Assembly: GCA_965217265.1 (NCBI GenBank)
Contig: CBDCHP010000011.1
Coordinates: forward strand, 310,001 to 374,000
DNA: 64,000 bases
Direction: 5' to 3'
Source: JAGRGG01 sp965217265
GTDB taxonomy: Bacteria > Pseudomonadota > Alphaproteobacteria > Geminicoccales > Geminicoccaceae
Shown here: in pieces, positions 1-7,868 of the stretch
How positions within the stretch are numbered: the stretch's first letter is position 1
How the letters are laid out: every line of letters starts with the position of its first letter
Notes under the pieces: generated by a model
The model's database searches: none
Told to the model about the DNA's origin: nothing
The model's input: the letters and a program-made list of their open reading frames with translations, nothing else
Position numbers and translations under genes: made by a program

Positions 1-886
1 AGCGGTACTCGAAGAAGCGCAAGTGTTCCGGCTCGTGCAGGTCGAAGGCGAGCGAGCCGTCCGCGCCGTTGATCTCGAAGGTCTTGAGCGCCTTGTGGCC
101 GCGGGCGAAGCGCGTGCTCTCGAACAGGCCGAGGGCACCGTTTTGAAAGCGGGCCATGACCATGCAGGCGTCGTCGACGGTGACGGGCGCCGCCTTGCCG
201 GTCTCTCGATGCACCCGCTCCTTGATGAAGGTCTCGGTCTCGGCCATCACGGCGACGATCGGCCCGTTCAGCCACATCGCCGTGTCGAAATTGTGCGCCA
301 GCAGGTCGCCGACGACGCCCGAGCCCGCGACCGCGCCGTCGAGCCGCCAGAGCGCCGCCCCGCCCTGCGGCAGGTCGGCCGCCATCGTCCAGTCCTGGAG
401 GAACTGGGCGCGGTAATGGTAGGGGGAGCCGACGCGCCCCTCGTCGATCAGGCGCTTGGCCAGCGACACGGCGGGGACGCGGCGGTAGTTGTACCAGACC
501 ATGTTGGGCACGCCCGCCCGCTCGACGGCGGCGACCATCGCCTCGGCACCGGCGACGTCCAGGGCGAGCGGCTTCTCGCAGACGACCCACTTGCCCGCCT
601 CGGCCGCGGCGACCGCGATTTCCTCGTGCAGGTTGTTGGGCGCGCAGACGTCGATCACGTCGATGTCGGTGCGGGCGATCAGCCGGCGCCAGTCGGTCTC
701 GACGTCGGCGTAGCCCCAGTTCCGGGCGAACGCCCCGGCCCTCGCGGGGTCGCGGGCGCACAAGGCCTGGAGGACGGGCGCGTAGGGCAGGTCGAAGAAG
801 CGGCCGGCCTGACGCCAAGCGTTCGCGTGCGCCTTGCCCATGAAGCCGGCGCCGATCGTGCCGACGCGCAACGGGCGCTCAGCCAT
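1..886 (-). CDS. Gfo/Idh/MocA family oxidoreductase (3' end outside window)
   Basis: The frame starts at ATG 886 and is still open at the window edge (about 295 codons), so the C-terminus is missing. The N-terminus has a Rossmann dinucleotide-binding motif (VGTIGAGFMGKAHA, residues 8-21), followed by the family's CEKPLALD motif and a C-terminal substrate-domain stretch. The family uses NAD(P) to oxidise or reduce sugars, inositols or their derivatives in the cytoplasm. Its start overlaps the stop of the upstream gene by 8 nt (ATGGCTGA), so the two are translationally coupled. Substrate cannot be told from the sequence. Confidence 0.9.
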   Translation of the reverse strand, partial: MAERPLRVGTIGAGFMGKAHANAWRQAGRFFDLPYAPVLQALCARDPARAGAFARNWGYADVETDWRRLIARTDIDVIDVCAPNNLHEEIAVAAAEAGKWVVCEKPLALDVAGAEAMVAAVERAGVPNMVWYNYRRVPAVSLAKRLIDEGRVGSPYHYRAQFLQDWTMAADLPQGGAALWRLDGAVAGSGVVGDLLAHNFDTAMWLNGPIVAVMAETETFIKERVHRETGKAAPVTVDDACMVMARFQNGALGLFESTRFARGHKALKTFEINGADGSLAFDLHEPEHLRFFEYR

Positions 887-2051
887 CGAGCCGCGTCCAG
901 ACGCCGCCGGCCCGGGCGGATTCGATCGCGGCCACGATGAAGCGCACCCCGTCCAGGCCGTCCTCGACCGACGGCAGCGGCCCCGCCGCCGGGTCGGGCG
1001 CGCGGCCCTCGATCGCGGCCGCGATCGCTTCGGCCGCGTCCTTGTAGACGTTGGCGAAGCCTTCGAGGTAGCCCTCGGGGTGGCCGGGCGGCACGCGCGT
1101 CGCCAGCGCCGCCGCCTTGCCCGCTCCCGCACCGCCGCGGGTGATCAGCCGCTTGGGCTCGCCCAACGGGGCGTGGTGCAGGTAATTCGGGTCTTCCTGG
1201 GACCATTCGAGCCCGCCCTTGTCGCCGTAGACGCGAAGCCTGAGCCCGTTCTCGTGGCCGGGTGCGACTTGGCTCGCCCACAGCATCCCGCGCGCACCGC
1301 CCTCAAAGCGCAAGAGCACGTTGTCGTTGTCGTCGAGGCTTCTGCCCTCGACGAAAATCGACAGATCGGCCAGCACGCTATCGAGCCGCAGCCCGGTGAC
1401 GAAGGCGGCCAAGTTCACCGCGTGCGTGCCGATGTCGCCGAGCGCCCCGCCGGGGCCGCTCTGCTGGGGGTCGCCGCGCCACGCCGCCTGCTTTTGCCCG
1501 CTCGCTTCGAGCCGTGTCGTGAGCCAGTCCTGCGCGTACTCGACCTGCACCACCCGGATCTCACCGATCTCGCCGGCCCCGACCATCGCCCTTGCTTGGC
1601 GCACCATCGGGTAGCCGGTGTAGTTGTGGGTGAGGACGAAGACCCGGCCGGACGACGCGACCAGATCGACGAGGGCGCGGGCGTCGTCGAGCGACGTCGT
1701 CATCGGCTTGTCGCAGACGACGTGGACGCCGGCCTCCAGGAACGCCCTCGCCACGGGGTAGTGGAGGTGGTTCGGGGTGACGATGCTGACCGCGTCGACA
1801 CCATCGTCCCGCGCCGCCTCGGCTTGCGCCATCGCCGCGAAGTCGCCGTAGGCCCGCGCCGGGTCGATGCCGATCTCGGCCGCCGAGGCTTTTGCGCGCT
1901 CGGGCGTCGAGGCAAAGCAGCCCGCGGCCAGCTCGAAACGGTCGTCGAGCCGGGCGGCGATGCGGTGCACCGCGCCGATGAAGGCGCCCTGCCCGCCGCC
2001 CACCTGCCCGAGCCGCAGGCGCCGCCCGCGCGCCTTCCCCTCGATCGCCAT
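879..2051 (-). CDS. Gfo/Idh/MocA family oxidoreductase
   Basis: A complete 390-aa protein with an N-terminal NAD(P)-binding fold (GQVGGGQGAFIG near residue 15) and the family motif in the form CDKPMT near residue 114, followed by the C-terminal alpha/beta domain with GGALGDIGTHAVN. A GGAGGGG ribosome site lies 5 nt before ATG 2051. It sits between another Gfo/Idh/MocA enzyme (8-nt overlap) and a TIM-barrel isomerase 18 nt upstream. This trio is typical of sugar or cyclitol catabolic operons in which a keto-sugar is formed and then epimerised. The exact substrate is unknown. Confidence 0.92.
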   Translation of the reverse strand: MAIEGKARGRRLRLGQVGGGQGAFIGAVHRIAARLDDRFELAAGCFASTPERAKASAAEIGIDPARAYGDFAAMAQAEAARDDGVDAVSIVTPNHLHYPVARAFLEAGVHVVCDKPMTTSLDDARALVDLVASSGRVFVLTHNYTGYPMVRQARAMVGAGEIGEIRVVQVEYAQDWLTTRLEASGQKQAAWRGDPQQSGPGGALGDIGTHAVNLAAFVTGLRLDSVLADLSIFVEGRSLDDNDNVLLRFEGGARGMLWASQVAPGHENGLRLRVYGDKGGLEWSQEDPNYLHHAPLGEPKRLITRGGAGAGKAAALATRVPPGHPEGYLEGFANVYKDAAEAIAAAIEGRAPDPAAGPLPSVEDGLDGVRFIVAAIESARAGGVWTRLDG

Positions 2052-2069
2052 GCCGTCCCCTCCCTTCTC

Positions 2070-3128
2070 CTAACGGTCCAGCCCGAGCACGCGGCGGTTG
2101 AGCCCGGTGTCGGTGCTGCCGGCCGCGAAGTCGTCGAAGGCGCGTTCGGTGACGCGAATGACGTGGGCGGCGATGAACGCGGCCCCCTCGCGCGCGCCGT
2201 CCTCGGGGTGCTTGAGCGCGCACTCCCACTCCAGAACGGCCCAGTGGTCGTAGTCGTACTGCGCCAGCTTGGAGAAGACGGCCGAGAAATCGACCTGCCC
2301 GTCGCCCAAGGAACGAAAGCGCCCGGCGCGCTCGACCCAAGGGGCGTAGCCGGAGTAGACGCCCTGCCGCCCGGTCGGGTTCAGTTCGGCGTCCTTGACG
2401 TGGAAGGACGATATCCGCTCGTGGTAGATGTCGATGAAGGCGAGGTAGTCGAGGTGCTGCAGGACGAAGTGCGACGGGTCGTAGTTGATCCGGGCGCGCG
2501 GGTGGTGGCCGACTCGGTCCAAGAACATCTCGAAGGTGGTGCCGTCGAACAAATCTTCGCCGGGGTGCAGTTCGTAGCCGTAATCGACCCCGCGGGCGTC
2601 GAAGTGGTCGAGGATCGGCGTCCAGCGCCGGCCGAGTTCGGCGAACGCCTCGTCGATGAACCCGGCCGGGCGCTGCGGCCAGGGGTAGACGTAGGGCCAC
2701 GCGAGTCCGCCTGAGAAGCCGACGTGGCGGGTGAGGCCGAGGTTCTTCGAGGCGTCGGCGCCGAGCCGCACCTGCTCGACGGCCCACGCCTGCCGGGCCT
2801 TCGGGTCGCCCGCCACCTCCGGGGCGGCGAAGCCGTCGAAGAGCGCGTCGTAGGCCGGGTTCACCGCGACGAGCTGGCCTTGCAGGTGGGTCGAGAGTTC
2901 GGTGATCTCGACGCCGGCCTCGGCGCAGACGCCCTTGACCTCGTCGCAGTAGTCGCGGCTCTCGGCCGCGCGCTCAAGATCGAACAGCCGCCGGTCCCAG
3001 GAGGGGATCTGGATGCCCTTGTAGCCGTGCCCCGCCGCCCAGGCCGCGATCGCGCCCAGACTGTTAAACGGTGCCGCGTCGCCCGCGAACTGGGCGAGGT
3101 AGACGGCCGGTCCCTTCATGGTCCGCAC
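2070..3128 (-). CDS. Sugar phosphate isomerase/epimerase (xylose isomerase-like TIM barrel)
   Basis: A 352-aa AP-endonuclease-2/xylose-isomerase-like TIM barrel. Metal-ligand-like motifs include YGYELHPGEDL, NYDPSHFVLQHLD, SSFHVKD and a C-terminal WECAL. The GTG start at 3128 is chosen because a GGGAGG ribosome site (3137-3142) lies exactly 8 nt upstream; the internal ATG at 3119 would be 17 nt away. It is the first gene of the minus-strand operon with the two Gfo/Idh/MocA oxidoreductases and probably acts on the same sugar or inositol. Family members are often cobalt-, manganese- or zinc-dependent. Substrate not assignable. Confidence 0.88.
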   Translation of the reverse strand: MRTMKGPAVYLAQFAGDAAPFNSLGAIAAWAAGHGYKGIQIPSWDRRLFDLERAAESRDYCDEVKGVCAEAGVEITELSTHLQGQLVAVNPAYDALFDGFAAPEVAGDPKARQAWAVEQVRLGADASKNLGLTRHVGFSGGLAWPYVYPWPQRPAGFIDEAFAELGRRWTPILDHFDARGVDYGYELHPGEDLFDGTTFEMFLDRVGHHPRARINYDPSHFVLQHLDYLAFIDIYHERISSFHVKDAELNPTGRQGVYSGYAPWVERAGRFRSLGDGQVDFSAVFSKLAQYDYDHWAVLEWECALKHPEDGAREGAAFIAAHVIRVTERAFDDFAAGSTDTGLNRRVLGLDR

Positions 3129-3326
3129 GGGCGATGCCTCCCTGGCTCTTATGTCTTCGCGCCGGCCCGCGGCCGGCCTTGGCCAGCAAGATCGCGCAAG
3201 CCGCCCCTATTCACAAGACCATAGAACGAGCGTTGCGTGGGCTATCGTCTTGCCGGCGGTCGCCCCCGCACGAGGGCCCCGTCGCGCGGCCGGGCAACCA
3301 AAACATCTGGCTGTTTGGGGCGTGGT

Positions 3327-3413
3327 GGCGGAGGGAATGGGATTTGAACCCATGAGGGGTTGCCCCCAACACGCTTTCCAGGCGTGCGCCTTAAACCGCT
3401 CGGCCATCCCTCC
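3327..3413 (-). tRNA. tRNA-Ser (anticodon GGA)
   Basis: An 87-nt cloverleaf on the minus strand. The 7-bp acceptor stem is GGAGGGA (3407-3413) with TCCCTCC (3331-3337), discriminator G at 3330, and an encoded CCA (3327-3329). The anticodon arm reads CGCCTGGAAAGCG, giving anticodon GGA. A long variable arm (GTTGGGGGCAACCCC) confirms the serine class. The T-arm has GGTTCAAATCC. Confidence 0.97.
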
Positions 3414-3522
3414 GGCGCGCGAAGGACCATATCCAGCGCGGCGCGAATCCGCAATACTCTCGCTCATGAGTTGTGTTGGGTTATACTTGACCCAATGTCA
3501 GGGTTTTGATCGACGAGGTTCG

Positions 3523-3831
3523 ATGCGACGCGCCGGCTACGCTATCGGGATTTTGATGCTGCTCCTCGCCGCGGCGGCGGCCGTGGCGCAGCTGCTCTAC
3601 CTGCTCTTGGGCGAGACCTACGCGCCGGTCTCGATCGGCTCGATGTGGTCCGCCGTCGGGGCCGAGGGCCTCGTCGGCTTTCAGACCCTGATCGAGGAGA
3701 GCTTGGGCGGCTTCGCCTGGGCCCCCGTCCGGTTCGTGCTGACCCTGCCGGCCTGGATCAGCCTCGCGGTCCCGGGCTTGCTGCTGTTCTTCGCCTGCCG
3801 GCGCCGCGAGCGCGGCTTCGGCCGGTACTGA
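3523..3831 (+). CDS. Small two-helix membrane protein
   Basis: About 102 aa from ATG 3523, preceded by a GACGAGG ribosome site. Residues 5-30 form a strongly hydrophobic N-terminal helix (AIGILMLLLAAAAAVAQLLY) and residues about 68-92 a second (FVLTLPAWISLAVPGLLLFF), ending in an Arg-rich tail that should stay cytoplasmic. No family was recognised. Longer in-frame upstream sequence crosses the tRNA gene and was rejected. It lies between the minus-strand tRNA-Ser and the plus-strand MBL hydrolase gene. Confidence 0.65.
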   Translation: MRRAGYAIGILMLLLAAAAAVAQLLYLLLGETYAPVSIGSMWSAVGAEGLVGFQTLIEESLGGFAWAPVRFVLTLPAWISLAVPGLLLFFACRRRERGFGRY

Positions 3832-3951
3832 GGCCTCGCCCGTGACAAAGGTTTGGCCGCGGCCGGGATTTGTGGCAGAGTGGCAAAAAACCCGGCCGCG
3901 ACGACGTATCCGGCCGTCCTGCTCAGCCCCGATCGTGGGGGACGGCACGTC

Positions 3952-4692
3952 GTGGTAGCGCTGCAATTCTTGGGCTCCGGCGACGCTTTCGGCAGCGGCG
4001 GCCGGTTCAACACCTGTTTTCTCGTCAGGGCCGGGGCGGCACCCTTCCTGATCGACTGCGGCGCCACCTCGCTCGTCGCGATGCATCAGTTCGGCGTCGA
4101 CGCCTCGGCGATCGACACGATCCTCATCAGCCACCTGCACGGCGACCACTTCGGCGGCCTGCCGTTCTTCCTCCTTCAAGCCCACCACGTCCACAAGCGC
4201 ACGGCGCCGCTCACCATCGCCGGACCGCCGGGGCTGAAGGCGCGCCTGCGCCGCGCCTTCAAGGTGCTCTACCCGGGCGCCGGCGACACGGACTGGCGCT
4301 TCGATCTGCGCGTCGTACCCCTCACCCCCGGCCGCCGCCGCGACCTGGACGGGGGGATCACGGTGTGCCCCTACGAGGTCCTGCACCCCTCGGGCGCCCC
4401 GTCCTTCGCGCTGCGCGTCGAGACGGGGGGGCGAAGCTTGTGCTACTCCGGCGACACCGCCTGGACCGAGGCGCTGATCGAGGCGGCGCGGGGCGTCGAC
4501 CTGTTCATCACCGAGACCTACAGCTTTCGCAGGCCGGTCCCCTACCACATCGACCTGCCGACGCTGCGCCGCCACCTGCCCAAGATCGGCGCGAAGCGGG
4601 TCATCCTCACCCACCTCGGCCCCGACATGCTCGCCAACACCGACACGGTCGACCTCGACGTGGCGCACGACGGGCTGGTGATCGAAATATAA
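3952..4692 (+). CDS. MBL-fold metallohydrolase
   Basis: A 246-aa metallo-beta-lactamase-fold protein with the zinc signature HLHGDHFGG, a second metal-site region (CYSGDTAW) and a C-terminal ILTHLGPDM histidine. The strand order and absence of a long lid suggest the RNase Z-like/phosphodiesterase branch of the superfamily, but the substrate is not assignable. The start is taken as GTG 3952 because GGGGGA (3937-3942) lies 9 nt upstream and LQFLGSGDAFG is the usual N-terminus of this fold. The TAA stop is formed by the first bases of the palindromic repeat that follows. Confidence 0.82.
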   Translation: MVALQFLGSGDAFGSGGRFNTCFLVRAGAAPFLIDCGATSLVAMHQFGVDASAIDTILISHLHGDHFGGLPFFLLQAHHVHKRTAPLTIAGPPGLKARLRRAFKVLYPGAGDTDWRFDLRVVPLTPGRRRDLDGGITVCPYEVLHPSGAPSFALRVETGGRSLCYSGDTAWTEALIEAARGVDLFITETYSFRRPVPYHIDLPTLRRHLPKIGAKRVILTHLGPDMLANTDTVDLDVAHDGLVIEI

Positions 4693-4838
4693 CGCTTCGC
4701 GTTGCGCTAGGCGCGCGGCCTTTCTCTTTTCTTTTTTGCTACTTTGGCCGAGGCTGGCTTCGACGCCCGTGCTAGCCCGGGAACAAGTTGCGAAAAAGAG
4801 AGAAAAAAGGCCCCGCGCCAGCGGACGCGAAGCGTTCA
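4691..4838. repeat. Palindromic intergenic repeat, copy 1 (complete)
   Basis: About 147 bp between convergent genes. The left end AACGCTTCGCG... is mirrored by ...CGCGAAGCGTT at the right end. Inside each end is a GC-rich block followed by a pyrimidine tract (left) or purine tract (right), around a core with ACTTTGGCCGAGGCTGGC. Reading in from either side gives a GC-rich stem then U-rich RNA, as in a bidirectional rho-independent terminator. The left end supplies the TAA of the MBL gene, and the right end abuts the tsaD stop. Confidence 0.85.
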
Positions 4839-5900
4839 TCAGACTTTGACCCTCTCCCCCGACCCGATCATGGGCGCCGCGTTCGAGTCGAGGGGCCAGC
4901 GGGGGCGGGCCTTGGCGTCGAGCGGGTCGGCAAACCCTAAGCGGCGGCGCTCGATCCCGGCCCAGGCGACCATGACGGCGTTGTCGGTGCAAAGGCGCGG
5001 CGGCGGCACGACGAAGGCCATGCCCGCCTCGGCCGCGACCCCGGCGAGTGCCGCGCGCACGGTTCGGTTGGCGGCGACCCCGCCGGCGACGACGAGGGGC
5101 CGCTTGCCGTGGCGGGCGACGAACGCCGACGCCGCGCGCGCGGTCCGCTCGGCGAGGCACTCGGCGACGGCGGCCTGAAAGGAGGCGGCGAGGTCGGCGA
5201 CCGTCGGGGCCGTCGCCGCCGCCGGGCCGAGCGCCAGGACGCGGTGGCGCAGCGCCGTCTTGAGGCCCGAGAACGAGAAGTTGCAGCCGTCCTGGCCTTT
5301 GAGCGGCCGGGGCAGGTCGAAGCGGGTCGGGTCGCCCGCTTCGGCGGCGCGCTCCAGGGCGGGGCCGCCCGGAAAGCCGAGGCCCAGCATCTTGGCCGCC
5401 TTGTCGAAGGCCTCGCCAGCCGCGTCGTCGATCGTGCTGCCCAGGCGGCGGTAGTCCCCTACTCCCACGATCGCGAGGAGCTGGCAGTGCCCGCCCGAGA
5501 CCAGGAGCAGCAGGTAGGGAAAGGCGACGTCGTCGGTGAGGCGGGCGGTGAGCGCGTGCGCTTCGAGGTGGTTGACGGCGACGAGCGGCAGGCCGTGCGC
5601 GAGCGCGATCGCCTTCGCGGTGGTGAGGCCGACGAGGAGCCCGCCGACGAGGCCGGGCCCGGCGCTCGCCGCCACGGCGTCGAGGTCGGCAAAGCCCACG
5701 CCCGCCGTGCGCATCACCCCCGCGATCAGCCGGTCCAGGCGCTCGACGTGGGCGCGGGCGGCGATCTCCGGCACGACGCCGCCGAACGCCGCGTGGTCCG
5801 CCTCCTGCCCCGCCACCGCCTCGGCCAGCACGCGCCGATCGTTGGTCACGACGGCGGCCGCGGTCTCGTCGCAGCTGGTCTCGATGCCTAATAGACGCAT
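4839..5900 (-). CDS. tsaD: tRNA N6-adenosine threonylcarbamoyltransferase TsaD
   Basis: A 353-aa protein of normal length. It transfers the threonylcarbamoyl group from TC-AMP to A37 of ANN-decoding tRNAs, with TsaB and TsaE. ASKHA-fold signatures are visible: GIETSCDET (5-13), the metal-ligand histidines in the RAHVERL region and in NHLEAH (110-115), LLLVSGGHCQL, and the C-terminal LCTDNAVMVAWAG. The start is ATG 5900. It is divergent from hemC with about 110 bp between, so both promoters probably lie there. Confidence 0.97.
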   Translation of the reverse strand: MRLLGIETSCDETAAAVVTNDRRVLAEAVAGQEADHAAFGGVVPEIAARAHVERLDRLIAGVMRTAGVGFADLDAVAASAGPGLVGGLLVGLTTAKAIALAHGLPLVAVNHLEAHALTARLTDDVAFPYLLLLVSGGHCQLLAIVGVGDYRRLGSTIDDAAGEAFDKAAKMLGLGFPGGPALERAAEAGDPTRFDLPRPLKGQDGCNFSFSGLKTALRHRVLALGPAAATAPTVADLAASFQAAVAECLAERTARAASAFVARHGKRPLVVAGGVAANRTVRAALAGVAAEAGMAFVVPPPRLCTDNAVMVAWAGIERRRLGFADPLDAKARPRWPLDSNAAPMIGSGERVKV

Positions 5901-6010
5901 GATGCCAAGATGTACCTTTTCGGTCTTGAATGTTGTCTGCTAGGGTCGTCGCGGCGACCATACCGAGATATGGCGCCTAGGAAATCCTCAACGCCAGCCT
6001 TTTGCGGTCC

Positions 6011-6937
6011 ATGAATAACACAACCAAGCTGCGCATCGGCACGCGCGGTTCGCCCCTCGCCCTCGCCCAGGCGGAACTGACCCGCGCGGCGCTCGCCGGG
6101 GCGTTCGCGTCGTTGCAGGCGCCCGACACGATCGAGATCGTCGTCATCCGCACGACCGGCGATCACGTCCTCGACCGGCCGCTCGCCGAGATCGGCGGCA
6201 AGGGCCTGTTCACGAAGGAGATCGAGGAGGCGCTGCTCGCCGGCGCGATCGACCTCGCCGTCCACTCGATGAAGGACGTACCTACCTACCTGCCCGAGGG
6301 GCTCGGCATCGTCGCGGTCCTGCCGCGGGCCGACCCGCGCGACGCCTTGATCGCGCGAGGGGTGACGCGCCTCGACGACCTGCCCCGGGATGCCAGCCTC
6401 GGCACGGCCTCCTTGCGCCGCGCCGCCCAGGCGCTGGCCCGCCGCCCGGATCTTCGCGTCACGACGCTGCGCGGCTCGGTGCAGACCCGGCTCAAGAAGC
6501 TCGAAGCGGGCGAGGTGGACGCCACCATGCTGGCCGTGGCCGGGCTCGACCGCCTGGGCATCAAGGGGGTCGGCACGCCGATGACGACGGACGAGATGCT
6601 GCCCGCCGTGGCGCAAGGCGCGATCGGGATCGAGTGCCGCCTCGACGACGCCGAGACGCGCCTGCTGCTGGCGCGGATCGACGACGCGCCCGCCAATCTC
6701 GCCGTCACGGCCGAGCGCGCCTTCCTCGCCGAGCTCGACGGGTCTTGTCGCACGCCGATCGCCGGCTACTGTCAAGTGAACGGCAACGGCTTCACGTTCG
6801 CCGGTTTGGCGGCGCGGCCGGACGGCTCGCGGATCGAGCGGGAGAGCGGTTCGGTCGCGGCCGACGACGTGCGGCGGTTCGCCGCCGAGGCGGGGCGCTC
6901 GATTCGCGGCCGGCTCGGGGACGGCTTCTTCACTTGA
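6011..6937 (+). CDS. hemC: Hydroxymethylbilane synthase (porphobilinogen deaminase)
   Basis: 308 aa from ATG 6011; a TTG nine bases upstream is in frame but less likely. It polymerises four porphobilinogens into hydroxymethylbilane for haem and cobalamin. Visible motifs: RIGTRGSPLALAQ near the start, IGGKGLFTKEIE (61-72), HSMKDVPT (85-92), and the dipyrromethane cofactor cysteine C246 in ELDGSCRTPIAGY. It is followed by hemD, a mic60-like gene and hemY, the classical alphaproteobacterial order. It also feeds the tetrapyrrole pool used by the cobalamin genes at 30-42 kb. Confidence 0.98.
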   Translation: MNNTTKLRIGTRGSPLALAQAELTRAALAGAFASLQAPDTIEIVVIRTTGDHVLDRPLAEIGGKGLFTKEIEEALLAGAIDLAVHSMKDVPTYLPEGLGIVAVLPRADPRDALIARGVTRLDDLPRDASLGTASLRRAAQALARRPDLRVTTLRGSVQTRLKKLEAGEVDATMLAVAGLDRLGIKGVGTPMTTDEMLPAVAQGAIGIECRLDDAETRLLLARIDDAPANLAVTAERAFLAELDGSCRTPIAGYCQVNGNGFTFAGLAARPDGSRIERESGSVAADDVRRFAAEAGRSIRGRLGDGFFT

Positions 6938-6976
6938 GGGCGCTGTATGCAGATCGCCCTACCGTTTCGTATTGAC

Positions 6977-7018
6977 GCATTCTCGGGCAAGACCCGTCCC
7001 GGCCCTGCCCGAGAATGC
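6977..7018. terminator. Perfect 13-bp hairpin between hemC and hemD
   Basis: A perfect inverted repeat, GCATTCTCGGGCA (6977-6989) and TGCCCGAGAATGC (7006-7018), with a 16-nt loop. There is no U-run after it, so it may be an attenuator, an RNA-processing or stability element, or a small interspersed repeat rather than a simple terminator. It ends 32 nt before the hemD start. Confidence 0.55.
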
Positions 7019-7049
7019 CCCAGGCGACGTTTCGAGGAGTAAGGATTCA

Positions 7050-7748
7050 GTGCGCGTTCTCGTCACCCGGCCAGAACCGGGCGCCGCCGCGACGGCGCGC
7101 GTGCTGCGCGAGCGCGGCTACAAGGTCATCGTCGACCCGGCGTTGAGGATCGAGCGGCTGAGCCCGGAGCTGCCGGCGCCGGACGCGGTCGACGCGATTT
7201 TGCTGACCAGCGCGCAGGCGGCCTTCGCGCTCGGCCCCTACAAGCACAAGCCGGTCCTCGCGGTCGGCGAGGCGACGGCCCGGGCGGCGCGGCGCGAAGG
7301 GGCGCTCGACGTGACGGCGGCGGCGGGCGATCGGGAGGACTTGGCCGACTTGGCGCTCGAACGCGGGGCGCCGCAGCGGTTCTTGCACTTGGCCGGCGCC
7401 GATCGGGCCGGCGACTTGGCGGGCGTGCTCGGCGCCGAGGGGCACGGCTACGCGACGATCGTCGTCTACCGCGCCAGCCCAAGCGACGCGCTCACGGCGC
7501 GGACCAAGGCCGCCTTGAGCCGCGGCGGCATCGACGCCGTCACGCTGTTCTCGCCGCGCTCGGCCCGGATCTGGCGCTCGCTGATCGAGGCGGAGGACTT
7601 CGCCGACACGATCGAGGACCTGATCGCCGTCTGCTTGAGCCCGGCGGTCGCGGCCGCGATCGACGACTGGCCCTGGCGCGAGGTGCGCACGGCCGAGCGC
7701 AAGGACCAGAATGCGCTGCTCGATTGCCTTGATGCCCTCGAACGTTGA
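7050..7748 (+). CDS. hemD: Uroporphyrinogen-III synthase
   Basis: 232 aa from GTG 7050, behind GAGGAG at 7034-7039. It cyclises hydroxymethylbilane with inversion of ring D to give uroporphyrinogen III, the branch point to haem and cobalamin. The family is poorly conserved, but the N-terminal VLVTRPEPGA, the central ALGPYKHKPVLAVGEATA, YRASPSD and the TLFSPRSAR motif are characteristic, and its position directly after hemC supports the call. Further in-frame upstream sequence runs through the hairpin and was not used. Confidence 0.9.
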   Translation: MRVLVTRPEPGAAATARVLRERGYKVIVDPALRIERLSPELPAPDAVDAILLTSAQAAFALGPYKHKPVLAVGEATARAARREGALDVTAAAGDREDLADLALERGAPQRFLHLAGADRAGDLAGVLGAEGHGYATIVVYRASPSDALTARTKAALSRGGIDAVTLFSPRSARIWRSLIEAEDFADTIEDLIAVCLSPAVAAAIDDWPWREVRTAERKDQNALLDCLDALER

Positions 7749-7868
7749 TGATAGCCCTCGCTCGCGCCGCCGCACCCCGGCGGTGGCGGGCGTCACGGCC
7801 TAAAATCGCGCACCCGTCGCGGCCGGATCCGTTCGTGCCGCGATCGAGGGGGAGGGAAACAAGCATCG

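Noticed and set aside
3118..3522. N-terminal extension of the small membrane protein through the tRNA-Ser gene
   Set aside because: The extension crosses a tRNA gene on the other strand and lacks a plausible start; ATG 3523 has a ribosome site and a clean hydrophobic N-terminus.
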